DNA of 64,000 bases from Bhargavaea cecembensis (GCF_001619585.1 NZ_LQNT01000011.1:62001-126000); one strand, 5' to 3'; counted from the stretch's first letter, positions 9,196 through 18,321 are shown. The notes: generated by a model from the letters alone, not told the origin. Made by a program: numbers and translations.

Positions 9196-9235
9196 AAATC
9201 ACCCGGCTCCCTTCAGTGGGAACCGGGTGATTTTT
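9194..9235. terminator. Bidirectional terminator
   Basis: AAAAATCACCCGG pairs with CCGGGTGATTTTT, with A and T runs on both sides, in the 42-bp gap between two convergent genes. Confidence 0.85.
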
Positions 9236-9236
9236 G

Positions 9237-10103
9237 TCAGTGTACCGGTGTCTTGAAATTGCTTCCGGAAATTTCACTGACCCGTTGGACGATAACGAAT
9301 GCTTCGGGATCCGTCTCACGGATTGCCGTCCGGACATCTGCCATCTCAAGGCGGTCGACGACGACGTAAAGGACTTTCTTCGAATCATTGGTGAACGCGC
9401 CCTCACCGTTCAGAAACGTTACGCCTCGTCCCACGTTCTCGATGAGGCTCTTGGCCAATTCTTCCGCATGGTCTGAAATGACCATGACCGACAGGGACTC
9501 TTCTGTACCTTCGACGACCATATCGATCACCTTTGAGGCGATGAAGTAAGTAATCATCGAGTAGAACGTCGTTTCCCAGGTGAACACGAGCAGACCCGCC
9601 AGGATAAAGATGAAGACGTTCATGATCATGACCGTCTGTCCGACTGAGATCGGCCGCCGCTTGCTGATCAGGATTGCAAGGATCTCCGTGCCGTCCAGCG
9701 CACCGCCCATACGCATGACGAGCCCGACCCCGAAACCGAGGATGACCGCTCCGATGACCGTCGCAAGGAACAGGTCATCCGTCACCACGTCAGCCCGATG
9801 GAGAAAGCCGGTCGCGAAAGACAGCACGATAATGCCATAAAGCGCATATACAGTGAACCGGATCCCCATCCTTCTGTACCCTAGGAAAATGAACGGAATG
9901 TTCAGGACGATGATGAATAGGCTCAGCATGAACGGGGTCAGTTCCGACAAGATGATTGACAGTCCGATGACCCCGCCGTCCAGGATGTTGTTCGGGACGA
10001 GAAACAGTTCCAGCCCGATGGCCGCAATAATCGCACCGGCAGTGATCAGAAACAGCTGGACCGGGATGGACTCGGATAAAAACTGATGCTTTGAACCTGA
10101 CAT
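9237..10103 (-). CDS. YitT-family membrane protein
   Basis: The start is the ATG at 10103, which follows AGGAG at the right distance; an upstream ATG in frame has no such box. The 288-residue protein has five to six hydrophobic segments in the first 190 residues (the motif LFLVPNNILDGGVIGLSIIL is at about 31-50) and a soluble C-terminal DUF2179 domain (from about 200, with FLNGEGAFTNDSKKVLYVVV). Members are abundant in Bacillales. The transported substrate, if any, is unknown. Confidence 0.88.
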   Translation of the reverse strand: MSGSKHQFLSESIPVQLFLITAGAIIAAIGLELFLVPNNILDGGVIGLSIILSELTPFMLSLFIIVLNIPFIFLGYRRMGIRFTVYALYGIIVLSFATGFLHRADVVTDDLFLATVIGAVILGFGVGLVMRMGGALDGTEILAILISKRRPISVGQTVMIMNVFIFILAGLLVFTWETTFYSMITYFIASKVIDMVVEGTEESLSVMVISDHAEELAKSLIENVGRGVTFLNGEGAFTNDSKKVLYVVVDRLEMADVRTAIRETDPEAFVIVQRVSEISGSNFKTPVH

Positions 10104-10200
10104 CTGATAGACTCCTATTCTGAGGCAGTGGCCCACAGTAAAGTATGAGGAAAAGACCCGCACTGATGCAACCTAAATTTCCTTCCGGTTCCAAAGACAG

Positions 10201-10228
10201 TAAAAGCCCCGGCGATGCCGGGGCTTTA
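10201..10228 (-). terminator. Intrinsic terminator of ppaC
   Basis: AAAGCCCCGGC pairs with GCCGGGGCTTT, just downstream of the ppaC stop on the minus strand. Confidence 0.85.
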
Positions 10229-10237
10229 CTTCATCTC

Positions 10238-11167
10238 TTATTTTGCCAGGGCTTCCGTCAGGACCGGAACAATCTGCTTTTTGCGGGACACGATGCCCTG
10301 CAGAACAGCCAGGTTGTCTTCCAGCGCAACATTGAATGCGCCGCATGCTGCCTGTGCTTCGCTGCCGAGTACGAGAACGGTCGAATCATTGCTCAGGATG
10401 TCCGTAATTGCCAGCATGTAAAGACCCAGCTCACGCTCTGCAATCACACGGTAAAGCAGGTCTTCCAGCTCTTTCTTGCGGCCGATAACATCGCTGACGT
10501 CGACCGTGTTGACCTGGGCGATAACCACTTTCTTGCCGCCCATCTCAAACTCTTTGGCATCCATGTTGACGAGCTCCTCAAGCGTCTTCTTGCTGAGGTC
10601 GGCACCCGCCTTCAGCATGGCAAGTCCATACTCTTCGGCATTGACGCCCGCGATTTCCGCCAGCTCGTCCGCAGCCTTGCGGTCTTCGGCCGTGAATGTC
10701 GGAGATTTGAAGAGCAGCGAGTCGGATATGATTGCCGACAGCATGAGACCTGCGATGTTCGCCGGGATCTCGATGCCATTTTCTTTGTAGAGCTTGTTCA
10801 GGATCGTCGCCGTGCAGCCAACAGGCTCAGCACGGTAGTAGAGAGGATCGGCCGTCTCGAAGTTCGCAATCCGGTGGTGGTCGACAACTTCGAGGATCTT
10901 GACGTCCGCGATATCATCCGCACTCTGCTGGAACTCGTTATGGTCGACAAGGATGACACTGTCTGTTTCACCGCTGACGTTTTTGACGAGACGCGGCGCT
11001 TCAAAGCCGAACTTCTCCAGCGCGTAGGCCGTCTCGTCATTTACCTCACCCAAACGGACCGCTTCCGCGTCCATGCCAAGTTCCTTTTTCAGATGCGCAT
11101 AGGCGATTGCTGCCGTAATCGAGTCCGTATCCGGGTTCTTATGTCCGAAAACCAGTACTTTAGACAT
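10238..11167 (-). CDS. ppaC: Manganese-dependent inorganic pyrophosphatase
   Basis: The start is the ATG at 11167 (protein begins [18 protein letters not shown]), giving 309 residues, the usual length for family II pyrophosphatases. DHH-superfamily metal ligands are visible: GHKNPDTDS near residue 8, VDHN near 75, and VVDHHR near 97. The C-terminal DHHA2 domain follows. It hydrolyses PPi to two phosphates and drives biosynthetic reactions in the cytoplasm. The in-frame upstream extension lacks family similarity and was not used. Confidence 0.95.
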   Translation of the reverse strand: MSKVLVFGHKNPDTDSITAAIAYAHLKKELGMDAEAVRLGEVNDETAYALEKFGFEAPRLVKNVSGETDSVILVDHNEFQQSADDIADVKILEVVDHHRIANFETADPLYYRAEPVGCTATILNKLYKENGIEIPANIAGLMLSAIISDSLLFKSPTFTAEDRKAADELAEIAGVNAEEYGLAMLKAGADLSKKTLEELVNMDAKEFEMGGKKVVIAQVNTVDVSDVIGRKKELEDLLYRVIAERELGLYMLAITDILSNDSTVLVLGSEAQAACGAFNVALEDNLAVLQGIVSRKKQIVPVLTEALAK

Positions 11168-11216
11168 TGATGATTCACTCCTGACCGTCTTGTTCGAATT
11201 TTCCTTCCTTATTCTA

Positions 11217-11660
11217 TCATAACTCCCGGCCCGATAATAACGCCGCGAGGTCTTCTTTATTGATGAGAAAATCGGCGAGCGTATGCCGGTCGAGCACCGC
11301 GAGATACGCAAGCAGCGCCTGGTTCAGCGCACCGCGCAGGCCGCAGACCGGACTGAGCACACACTGATTCGCCGTGGTGCTGAAGCACTCCACAATATTG
11401 AAGTCATCCTCGGTCTGCCGGACGACTGTCCCGATGTTGATGTCATCCGGCGGCACAGCCAGCCGAACACCGCCTCCGCGGCCGCGGACAGTTTCCACAT
11501 ACCCTAACTGACCGAGCTGGTGTGTGACTTTCATCAAATGGTTCTTTGAAATTCCGTAGGCATCCGAAATGCCCTGGATTGTAGACAATTCACCGTCTTT
11601 TTTCGCGCCGAGGTACATGAGGACACGTAGCGCATAATCAGTATACATCGTCATTCTCAT
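11217..11660 (-). CDS. nsrR: Rrf2-family nitric-oxide-sensing repressor NsrR
   Basis: The 147-residue protein has an N-terminal winged helix ([14 protein letters not shown] start, recognition region [20 protein letters not shown]) and three cysteines at residues 92, 100 and 106 (C-x7-C-x5-C), the [4Fe-4S] ligands of NsrR. NO destroys the cluster and releases repression. The gene is divergent from hmp, the main NsrR target in Bacillus subtilis, with a matching operator in between. Context and cysteine spacing make the assignment much stronger than for a generic Rrf2 protein. Confidence 0.92.
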   Translation of the reverse strand: MRMTMYTDYALRVLMYLGAKKDGELSTIQGISDAYGISKNHLMKVTHQLGQLGYVETVRGRGGGVRLAVPPDDINIGTVVRQTEDDFNIVECFSTTANQCVLSPVCGLRGALNQALLAYLAVLDRHTLADFLINKEDLAALLSGREL

Positions 11661-11770
11661 GCATCGTCACTCGCCTTTCCTTCCATATTATAATCTTTCG
11701 CATCCATTTCAATAAAGGAAAGCGACTTATTTGAATATTGACAGTTCCTTGAATGGATTGTGACTGAATT

Positions 11771-11804
11771 CTGACACCAACTTAAAGATGTATTTTATAT
11801 ATTG
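11771..11804 (+). promoter_or_regulatory. Likely NsrR operator over the hmp promoter
   Basis: ATGTATTTTATATAT (11788-11802) closely resembles the AT-rich, partly palindromic NsrR site known from B. subtilis hmp. A -35-like CTGACA at 11771 followed by TTATAT after 18 bp places the operator over the -10 region, consistent with repression. The promoter assignment is tentative; the operator call rests on the motif and on the flanking nsrR and hmp genes. Confidence 0.6.
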
Positions 11805-11880
11805 CTTTGAAGAAAGCACAGGAATATGATTAAGACAGATAAAGAACACCCAATCCAAACATCCGAAAGGGAGATGTAAA

Positions 11881-13065
11881 ATGCTTTCCCAACAGACGAT
11901 CGATATCGTGAAGTCCACCGTTCCCGTACTCGAACAGCACGGCAAGACGATTACTACAGTTTTCTATAAGAATATGTTTGAAGCGCATCCCGAGCTCCTG
12001 AACCTCTTCAACCACGCCAACCAGTCCCGCGGCCGCCAGCAGACCGCACTTGCCAACACCGTGCTCGCCGCAGCGAAATACATCGACAATCTCGAAGCGA
12101 TCGTTCCTGCAGTTGTTCAGATTGCTCACAAGCACCGCGGACTCGATGTACGGCCGGAACACTATCCGATCGTCGGCCATCACCTTCTCGGCGCGATCAA
12201 GGAAGTACTCGGCGACGCAGCCACACCTGAGATCCTCAACGCTTGGGGCGAAGCCTACGGGGTGATCGCGGATGCCTTCATTGGCGTCGAGAAATCCATG
12301 TATGAAGAAGCGGCAACTGCAGAAAACGGCTGGGACGGCTTCAAGGACTTTGTCGTCGCGAAGAAAGTGGAAGAAAGCGACGTCATCACTTCCTTCTACC
12401 TGAAGCCTGCAGACGGCAAAGGCGTACCGGCTTACAAGCCAGGCCAGTACCTGACCGTCCGCGTGACGATCCCTGGCGAGAAGTACCTGATGATCCGCCA
12501 GTACAGCCTGTCCCGCGCGCCGCAGGAAGACATGTTCCGCATCTCCGTGAAGCGTGAAGACGAGTGCAATCCGGAAGGCAAGGTCTCGACCTTCCTCCAC
12601 CGCAGCGTGAACGTCGGCGACACGATCGAAGTCAGCGCACCTGCAGGCAACTTCTTCCTCGATACCGAAGCGGCCACTCCAGTCACACTTATCAGCGGAG
12701 GTGTCGGCCTCACACCGATGATGGCCATGTTCGACCATATCACCAGCAATCAGCCGGAGCGCAAGGCGGCATTTATCCACTCCGCACGCAACCCGCAGCT
12801 CCAGGCGTTTGACGGCGACCTCCGGGAAATGGCGGCAGGTAACGACAACGCCACTTACTCCGTCCGATACTCTGATTCGGACGGCTTCCTGGACCGCGAC
12901 TTCCTCCGCAGCCGCGTCATCGATGGCAGCGATGTCTACCTGTGTGGCCCGGCACCATTCATGAACGCGATGATCATTGAACTGAAAGCGATCGGCGTAC
13001 CGGTCGGCAAGATCCACTACGAATTCTTCGGACCTGCGGCAGAACTTGAAGCCATCACGGCGTAA
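11881..13065 (+). CDS. hmp: Flavohemoglobin, nitric oxide dioxygenase
   Basis: The 394-residue protein has a globin domain (1-140) with Tyr29, Gln53 and the proximal His85 at the same numbers as in E. coli Hmp, then an FAD domain (about 150-255, with RQYSLS) and an NAD domain with [11 protein letters not shown] and YLCGPAPFM. It converts NO and O2 to nitrate using NAD(P)H in the cytoplasm. The start ATG follows GGGAGATGTAAA. It is controlled by the adjacent NsrR and ends in a strong terminator. Confidence 0.97.
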   Translation: MLSQQTIDIVKSTVPVLEQHGKTITTVFYKNMFEAHPELLNLFNHANQSRGRQQTALANTVLAAAKYIDNLEAIVPAVVQIAHKHRGLDVRPEHYPIVGHHLLGAIKEVLGDAATPEILNAWGEAYGVIADAFIGVEKSMYEEAATAENGWDGFKDFVVAKKVEESDVITSFYLKPADGKGVPAYKPGQYLTVRVTIPGEKYLMIRQYSLSRAPQEDMFRISVKREDECNPEGKVSTFLHRSVNVGDTIEVSAPAGNFFLDTEAATPVTLISGGVGLTPMMAMFDHITSNQPERKAAFIHSARNPQLQAFDGDLREMAAGNDNATYSVRYSDSDGFLDRDFLRSRVIDGSDVYLCGPAPFMNAMIIELKAIGVPVGKIHYEFFGPAAELEAITA

Positions 13066-13078
13066 TTCCGGAGCATGC

Positions 13079-13111
13079 AAAACCCCGACCGGAATCCCGG
13101 TCGGGGTTTTA
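13079..13111 (+). terminator. Intrinsic terminator of hmp
   Basis: AAACCCCGACCGG pairs with CCGGTCGGGGTTT, followed by TATT. Confidence 0.85.
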
Positions 13112-13127
13112 TTGTGTACGGTGTTTG

Positions 13128-13211
13128 CTTCACATTCAGAGGTCTATTCTTAACACTCGCACGGATTTACTTAACATTCATGAAGCTTTGCTTCACATTC
13201 ACTCTCCACGT
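13128..13211. repeat. Short-period intergenic array A, 4 units of 21 nt
   Basis: The core CTTMACAYTC begins at 13128, 13149, 13170 and 13191, exactly 21 nt apart each time; the 11 nt between cores vary. The array lies between the hmp terminator and the end of a convergent hydrolase gene. It is one of seven arrays in the window with the same spacing but unrelated cores. Confidence 0.8.
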
Positions 13212-13226
13212 CGTCGCTTGTGGAGT

Positions 13227-14018
13227 TTAGGCAGCGCCGTGCCCCGATTCCATTTCTCGGATATACCGGATCGAAATCTGGTTAAACTCATCCGGCTGGT
13301 CGATGTTGCAGACATGCCCGGAGTTCCTGATCGTGATCAGACGGAACTTCTCGCTGCGGCTGACCACTTCCTCGACGGGCGGGATGAATAGATAGTCTTC
13401 TTCCCCCATCAGGAAAAGCGTCGGCACACCGGTCGTCGTCGACTGCAGGCGCGCCAGATAAGGGTTAATGAGCTTTGTTAGCGAGAACCACTTCACAAAT
13501 TCCTTCTGGCACATCTTCTTCGCCTGATTGACGAATGCGAGACGGGATTCTTCATGTTCTTTCCTTGGCATGATGATGTAGGCAAAGAGTTTATATAGCA
13601 GCATGTACGGAACGAACCGCTTAAACGTGTTCCCTGCCCAAAGCAGGAGCTTCGTGCGGATGTTGAGCCCGATTACCGCGCCGCCCAGAATCAGCGACTT
13701 GACCCGCTCCGGATGCCTTTCCGCCAGTGTTTGGGCGACAATGGTTCCAAGGGACATGCCGATCATATGTGACCTTCTGATGCTGAGTTTGTCCATGACC
13801 TCGATCACATCATCGGCCACTTCGCGGAATGAGTCTCCCTTTTTCCACTTGCCCCGCTCGGAGCGGCCATGGCCCCGGAGGTCAAGCAGCAGCACATTAT
13901 GTTCTTTCCTGAATTCCTTGATCTGCTTGAACCAGATGGATGAACTGCCTCCTGCTCCGTGGATAAACGTCACCCACGGATGTTTGTCACCCTTGATGTA
14001 CGTCTTGTAGTGTAGCAT
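13227..14018 (-). CDS. Alpha/beta hydrolase
   Basis: The start is the ATG at 14018, preceded by GGGAAGGT; the frame is open to 14087. The 263-residue protein has the oxyanion-region motif FIHGAGGSSSIWFKQI, the LRGHGRSE strand loop, the nucleophile elbow GMSLG and the late catalytic region GHVCNIDQP. These make a complete serine hydrolase of the alpha/beta fold, close to MhpC/PldB-type esterases. The substrate cannot be told. It stands alone and faces hmp. Confidence 0.88.
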   Translation of the reverse strand: MLHYKTYIKGDKHPWVTFIHGAGGSSSIWFKQIKEFRKEHNVLLLDLRGHGRSERGKWKKGDSFREVADDVIEVMDKLSIRRSHMIGMSLGTIVAQTLAERHPERVKSLILGGAVIGLNIRTKLLLWAGNTFKRFVPYMLLYKLFAYIIMPRKEHEESRLAFVNQAKKMCQKEFVKWFSLTKLINPYLARLQSTTTGVPTLFLMGEEDYLFIPPVEEVVSRSEKFRLITIRNSGHVCNIDQPDEFNQISIRYIREMESGHGAA

Positions 14019-14179
14019 GGGGACCTTCCCTTCAATACGGATGCTACCATTTAAACATCTTTCAAAATACTTTTCATCATATAACAATTACCAATAGGAT
14101 ATAAGGCTGCATTTTATTGAAGGTTGAATGACAATTTCGGAGACACTTCATCCATTATTCAGCGATTTCATTACGAAAA

Positions 14180-14224
14180 TCGGCTCCGGTGATTCCTGAA
14201 AAGGATCATCCGGAGCCGGTTTAT
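14180..14224 (-). terminator. Intrinsic terminator of the GNAT gene
   Basis: GGCTCCGG pairs with CCGGAGCC around a 19-nt loop that can itself fold (TTCCTGAAAAGGA); on the minus strand T residues follow. Confidence 0.6.
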
Positions 14225-14249
14225 GATTACTTCTAATCAAATAACAATT

Positions 14250-15068
14250 TCAGTTTTCTGCGGGAACCTGCTTCCTTTCATATGTCCACATGCACCATTT
14301 GCCGATGTCCCGGAAGCCGATCCGCTTGTAGATGCGGCCCGCCGCAGGATTGTCGTAGAAAAGGCAGAGCATCTTCCCCTCATCCAATAGTTCACGGCAA
14401 AGCGCAGACATGCAGTAGGAGGCGAGGCCCTGCTGCTGATATCCCGGAATCGTCCCAACACCGACAATCATCGCGGACATCGTATTTTCTGCCGTGCTTG
14501 AGGCGGAGCTGATGATTCGGTCATCTCCCTCGATCAGCCACGCTCTTGCCGTCCCTTCCGCCAATGTGCGCCGTTTGTGCTCCGCACTGTATTCTCCGTC
14601 CGCAAATTCCGGGATTGCGTACATCTGGTCGATCAGCGCCGCCGCATCATCCGGAACCGCCTTCCGGACAGCAATTTCCGCCGGGATATCCGGAAGTTCC
14701 GCCGCCGTCTCGCATTTTGCATAGTAAAGGATTCTCGGATTGTCCGGCTTTCGATCCAGATACGGCTCCACCTTCCGGACGATCGGTTCGATCCCTGATA
14801 AAAAGCGGAACGACGGATCGGCGTTGAGGATTTCTGCAAAGCCGGCCGCGTCAAAGTCGCCGGGTGCCCACGCAATGTAATTATCCGTGTACTTCAGGAG
14901 TATGCCGCGTATCACCCCATCCTCCCCGAAGTCTCCCCACAGCGTCTGGATCGGATCGTCAAAGCCGTACGCCTCGATATCACCGATAATAAAGAGATTT
15001 TCTGCCGGCTGAACGCCGACAAACGCCATCGTTTCCTGCCGGTCCGCTTCAAGCAGCTGCCTGATCAT
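14250..15068 (-). CDS. GNAT-family N-acetyltransferase
   Basis: The start is the ATG at 15068, after a GGGGGGCGGG box; the frame runs up to 15125 without support. About 272 residues. The C-terminal half carries the acetyl-CoA site (VGVGTIPGYQQQGLASYCMS, near 205-224) and FYDNPAAGRIYKRIGF. The N-terminal part is a less conserved half-domain, as in two-domain GNAT proteins. The substrate is unknown. Confidence 0.85.
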   Translation of the reverse strand: MIRQLLEADRQETMAFVGVQPAENLFIIGDIEAYGFDDPIQTLWGDFGEDGVIRGILLKYTDNYIAWAPGDFDAAGFAEILNADPSFRFLSGIEPIVRKVEPYLDRKPDNPRILYYAKCETAAELPDIPAEIAVRKAVPDDAAALIDQMYAIPEFADGEYSAEHKRRTLAEGTARAWLIEGDDRIISSASSTAENTMSAMIVGVGTIPGYQQQGLASYCMSALCRELLDEGKMLCLFYDNPAAGRIYKRIGFRDIGKWCMWTYERKQVPAEN

Positions 15069-15157
15069 GGTCCCGCCCCCCCTTTTTCGGTTTCGGGATA
15101 TCATAGCACAACCAGGCAGCTCCATTCAATAGAATTTTCGGAATTCTTGAACCAAAG

Positions 15158-15187
15158 AAAACACGCCCCGGCTGAGGCGCGTTTCCC
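15158..15187 (-). terminator. Terminator of the ars operon
   Basis: An imperfect GC-rich stem (ACGCGCC with GGGGCGTGT) is followed on the minus strand by TTTTC, just downstream of the arsC stop. Confidence 0.6.
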
Positions 15188-15189
15188 GG

Positions 15190-15609
15190 TTATTTTCCTG
15201 TTTCCGAAAAGCGTACGATACGCTCCCGGATTTCATCCCGGACCCGGCTGAAGACCTTGCGTCTTTCTTCTTCCGTCCCTTCCGCGCGTGCCGGGTCATC
15301 AAATCCCCAGTGATCATGGACCGCCTTTGACGGGACCGCGGGGCAATTGTCGCGGGCATCCCCGCACAGAGTGATCACATAGTCGGCCCGCTTCAGGAGG
15401 TCTGTATTGATCGTCTCAGATTGCTGGTCCGAGATGTCTGTGCCGGCCTCCTTCATCGTCCGGACTGCCTCAGGATTCAGGCCATGAGCCTCGATACCGG
15501 CGGAGCGTACGTCGAAGCGGTCTCCAAGAATGGCTTTTCCGAATCCCTCCGCCATCTGGCTCCTGCACGAGTTGCCCGTGCAAAGAAAGTAAATCATCTT
15601 CTTTTCCAT
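15190..15609 (-). CDS. arsC: Arsenate reductase, thioredoxin-coupled
   Basis: With the start at the ATG at 15609 (GAGGTG box six bases upstream) the protein has 139 residues, as in B. subtilis ArsC. The phosphatase-like loop CTGNSCRS starts at Cys10, and the redox pair Cys82 and Cys89 (LCGDARDNC) is present. It reduces arsenate to arsenite with thioredoxin as electron donor. It is the last gene of arsR-arsB-arsC. Confidence 0.96.
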   Translation of the reverse strand: MEKKMIYFLCTGNSCRSQMAEGFGKAILGDRFDVRSAGIEAHGLNPEAVRTMKEAGTDISDQQSETINTDLLKRADYVITLCGDARDNCPAVPSKAVHDHWGFDDPARAEGTEEERRKVFSRVRDEIRERIVRFSETGK

Positions 15610-15619
15610 CTGTAACACC

Positions 15620-16915
15620 TCAGTTAAGCACTTCCAGCCAGAGATAAAGGCCGGTCAGTGTGATGAACAGGACGGGAAGCGTCAGGACGATCCCGACCCT
15701 GAAGTAGTAGCCCCAAGAGATTTTAACGCCCTTGAGAGATAAAACATGCAGCCAGAGAAGCGTCGCAAGCGAGCCGATCGGCGTCATCTTCGGGCCCAGA
15801 TCAGACCCGATGACATTCGCGTAGATCAGCGCTTCCCGCACACGGTCCGGCACATCCGCATCCCGGATGGCAAGCGCGTCGATCATGACGGTCGGCATGT
15901 TGTTCATGACCGACGACAAAATCGCCGCGATGAAGCCCATTCCGATGGTCGCCGCATACAGGCCGTGGCCCGCCGTCCATTCAATGAGGGAGGCGAGCAC
16001 ATCGGTAAGCCCGGCATTCCGGAGTCCATACACGACGACATACATCCCGACCGAGAAGAAGACGATCGCCCACGGCGCGCCTTTTACGACAGCCTTTTCA
16101 TCCACCGCCTTGCTCGGTGCGGAGATGACGAGGAACAGGACGGCGACAATTCCTGCGATGATCGAAACCGGCAGGCCCAGCGCCTCGCTCAGGAAGTAAC
16201 CGGCGAGAAGCACCGCAATGACCACCCATGAAAGGCGGAACAGCTTCATGTCCCGGATAGCCGAGCGGGGCTCCGCCAGCTTGGAGGCATCAAACCGCTT
16301 CGGAATACTTTTGCCGAAATACAGATAAAGCACGAGCATGCTCGCAGCCAGACTGAACAGGTTTGGCACGATCATGCGCGAGGCATACTCGGTAAACCCG
16401 ATGCCGAAAAAGTCGGCAGAGACGATGTTCACGAGGTTAGAAATCACGAGCGGAAGAGATGTCGTATCGGCGATGAATCCGGACGCCATGATAAACGGAA
16501 GGATCAGCTTGTCCTTGAGGTCAAGCGCCCGCATCATGGCAAGGACAATCGGCGTGATGATCAGCGCCGCCCCGTCATTCGCGAATAATGCCGCAACTAT
16601 CGCGCCGAGGAGCGTGACAAGGAAGAACATGCGGATCCCGCTTCCCTTGGCGAAGCGCGCCATATGAAGCGCCGACCATTCAAAGAAGCCGATTTCATCC
16701 AGGATGAGCGAGATCAGGATCAGTGCGACAAACGTGAGCGTCGCATTCCAGACGATGCCCGTCACATCCCACACGTCCTGAAGACTGACGACACCGGCAA
16801 GCAGTGCGACCACCGCTCCCGCAATCGCAGACCAGCCGATCGAGAGCCCCTTCGGCTGCCAGATCACAAAAACAAGCGTAACGAGGAAGATAAGTGCTGA
16901 CAACAAGGCCATCAT
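15620..16915 (-). CDS. arsB: Arsenite efflux permease ArsB
   Basis: This 431-residue membrane protein with about 11-12 hydrophobic segments matches the Bacillus-type ArsB family ([54 protein letters not shown]). It expels arsenite across the membrane. The ATG at 16915 overlaps the arsR stop codon (ATGA), which implies coupled translation; a GTG at 16927 is possible but badly spaced from its ribosome binding site. Confidence 0.95.
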   Translation of the reverse strand: MMALLSALIFLVTLVFVIWQPKGLSIGWSAIAGAVVALLAGVVSLQDVWDVTGIVWNATLTFVALILISLILDEIGFFEWSALHMARFAKGSGIRMFFLVTLLGAIVAALFANDGAALIITPIVLAMMRALDLKDKLILPFIMASGFIADTTSLPLVISNLVNIVSADFFGIGFTEYASRMIVPNLFSLAASMLVLYLYFGKSIPKRFDASKLAEPRSAIRDMKLFRLSWVVIAVLLAGYFLSEALGLPVSIIAGIVAVLFLVISAPSKAVDEKAVVKGAPWAIVFFSVGMYVVVYGLRNAGLTDVLASLIEWTAGHGLYAATIGMGFIAAILSSVMNNMPTVMIDALAIRDADVPDRVREALIYANVIGSDLGPKMTPIGSLATLLWLHVLSLKGVKISWGYYFRVGIVLTLPVLFITLTGLYLWLEVLN

Positions 16916-17244
16916 GGGGTGCAGCACCCCTTCTCGCCGGTTGCTTCAAGGTCGGTGACCGTCCGATCGGGAGCCGGCACTCTGGAAAGCAGGCCAATCA
17001 GAATGTCATGCAGCGGATGTGTTTGGTCGAGCGACCAGAACGTCCAGCGTCCCCGTCTTTCTCCCGATATGATGCCCGCTTCCTTCAGCCGCTTCAGATG
17101 CTGGCTTACCGCAGGCTGTGTCAGCCCGACAAGCGGCGTCAGGTCACAGACGCAAACCGGACCGCCTGTCAGCTGCTGCAATATTTTCAGCCGCGAGCCG
17201 TCGCCCGCCGCTTTCATGAATGTTTCAAGTTCCGTCAGTTCCAC
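16912..17244 (-). CDS. arsR: Arsenical-responsive repressor ArsR
   Basis: The best start is the GTG at 17244, preceded by GGAGGGATTCCG, giving 110 residues; the frame is open to 17304, which would lie inside the promoter. The metal-sensing motif CVCDL is followed by the winged-helix sequence [19 protein letters not shown]. It represses its own operon and is released by As(III) or Sb(III). The C-terminal CC pair (KGCCTP) could add thiol ligands. Confidence 0.94.
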   Translation of the reverse strand: MELTELETFMKAAGDGSRLKILQQLTGGPVCVCDLTPLVGLTQPAVSQHLKRLKEAGIISGERRGRWTFWSLDQTHPLHDILIGLLSRVPAPDRTVTDLEATGEKGCCTP

Positions 17245-17274
17245 CGGAATCCCTCCAAAAAAGAATACCGGTTC

Positions 17275-17304
17275 ATTGTATTTGTATCGGAACACATAAG
17301 TCAA
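17275..17304 (-). promoter_or_regulatory. Promoter of the ars operon
   Basis: On the minus strand TTGACT and TACAAT are spaced 18 bp, and the -10 box lies about 30 bp upstream of the arsR GTG. The spacer and flanks are the likely ArsR operator region. Confidence 0.65.
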
Positions 17305-17328
17305 TGCTTATTTGTCAGCCAGATTTGA

Positions 17329-17352
17329 GCGCGCATAGGTTTCTATGCGCGC
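17329..17352. repeat. GCGCGCATAG inverted repeat related to array B
   Basis: GCGCGCATAG and CTATGCGCGC form a perfect 10-bp inverted repeat with a GTTT loop. CTATGCGCGC is the core of array B at 18127, on the far side of arr. The rest of 17245-17557 is AT-rich and holds the ars promoter, a possible arr promoter and a set of small hairpins; no gene is seen. Confidence 0.7.
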
Positions 17353-17430
17353 CCTGGAGTTCATAGTTTTTAGAAAGGGGGCAAGGGGGATATTCTCCTT
17401 GCGGGTTTGGGACCCAAGGTTTGGTCTTGA

Positions 17431-17459
17431 TTGATAACATCTATGTTCTCTACTTATAT
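17431..17459 (+). promoter_or_regulatory. Possible promoter of arr
   Basis: TTGATA and TTATAT are spaced 17 bp, with alternative -10 hexamers (TATAAT at 17460) overlapping. This would give a leader of roughly 90 nt before the arr ATG. Several -10-like sequences exist in this AT-rich stretch, so the choice is uncertain. Confidence 0.35.
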
Positions 17460-17557
17460 TATAATCCTATCTGAGAATTATTTGCAGACTGTTTTTTCAC
17501 TGATGTCCTGCCCTATACTGTTATACGCAAGTCTAAAAACATAAGGGATGTGGCTAT

Positions 17558-17974
17558 ATGAATGACCAAAAAAACGTCTTAGATCCTGGTCCGTTTTTTC
17601 ACGGTACTAAAGCAGAACTGAAAATTGGAGACTTGCTTGAACCGTTGTACTTATCCAATTATCAGGATAAAAAATCAAACTATATCTATTTTACCGGAAC
17701 ATTAAACGCTGCTAAATGGGGTGCTGAATTAGCAAGATCTAATTCAAAAGAGAGAATTTATATTGTAGAACCCTTAGGCGATTTTGAAAATGACCCGAAT
17801 TTAACTGATAAAAGATTTCCCGGAAACCCAACACGTTCTTATAGATCTAAATCTCCCTTGAAAATAATAGCTGAATTAGGTTCATGGGAAAGGCATTCGG
17901 ATGAAGAAATTAATCATATGCTTGCATCTTTAAAAAAGTTAAGTGAAGAAGGAAAAAATGTAATATACGATTGA
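17558..17974 (+). CDS. arr: NAD+-dependent rifampin ADP-ribosyltransferase
   Basis: The 138-residue protein matches the Arr family closely: GPFFHGTKAELKIGDLLEP at 12-30, YIYFTG with AAKWGAELA, IYIVEPLGDFENDPNLTDKR and FPGNPTRSYR. Arr enzymes transfer ADP-ribose from NAD+ to rifampin and so inactivate it. The gene and its upstream region are visibly AT-richer than neighbours, and it stands alone between the ars operon and a convergent gene, which suggests acquisition by transfer. Confidence in the family is high; resistance itself is not shown by sequence. Confidence 0.93.
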   Translation: MNDQKNVLDPGPFFHGTKAELKIGDLLEPLYLSNYQDKKSNYIYFTGTLNAAKWGAELARSNSKERIYIVEPLGDFENDPNLTDKRFPGNPTRSYRSKSPLKIIAELGSWERHSDEEINHMLASLKKLSEEGKNVIYD

Positions 17975-17995
17975 TTTTCCGTTGAAAAGCTGTTG

Positions 17996-18044
17996 AATCG
18001 CCCAGCTGGATCTTTACAGGAGATCCTGCTGGGCTTTTCTTTGG
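17996..18044 (+). terminator. Intrinsic terminator of arr
   Basis: GCCCAGCTGGATCT can pair with AGATCCTGCTGGGC (one bulge) and is followed by TTTTCTTT. Confidence 0.75.
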
Positions 18045-18126
18045 AGGAAGGCGGTCTTCGGGCATCGACCTTCCGAAAGAGGAATAATAATTCTAATATA
18101 CTTACCCCTCCACTTAGAGTGGTATT

Positions 18127-18252
18127 CTATGAGCGCTTCCGGCGATTCTATGCGCGCTCCCGACAGTTCTATGCGCGCTCGAGCGGATTCTATGCGCGGT
18201 TACCTGTTTCCTATGCGCGCTTGGGCGGGTTCTGCGCGCGCTCCTGCGTTTC
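18127..18252. repeat. Short-period intergenic array B, 6 units of 21 nt
   Basis: Units begin at 18127, 18148, 18169, 18190, 18211 and 18232, all exactly 21 nt apart. The core CTATGCGCGCT is kept in most units, followed by eight variable bases and usually TT. The array lies between the arr terminator and the terminator of the convergent PfpI gene. Frames read through it give seven-residue peptide repeats, but no ribosome binding site or conserved start supports translation. Confidence 0.85.
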
Positions 18253-18282
18253 ATGAGAATCCTGCTCCGCTTTTCTCCCACA

Positions 18283-18309
18283 AAAAAGCGCGCCACACCG
18301 GGCGCGCTT
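18283..18309 (-). terminator. Intrinsic terminator of the PfpI gene
   Basis: AAGCGCGCC pairs with GGCGCGCTT, followed by TTTT on the minus strand. Confidence 0.75.
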
Positions 18310-18321
18310 CAAGATCAGATT

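Noticed and set aside
17329-17352. GCGCGC hairpin as a terminator of arr or arsR
   Set aside because: It lies upstream of both genes and has no T run after it on either strand.
18114-18296. Small peptide gene with SAHRxxx repeats on the minus strand of array B
   Set aside because: A by-product of the 21-nt period; no ribosome binding site, and other arrays have 20-nt periods that cannot be coding.
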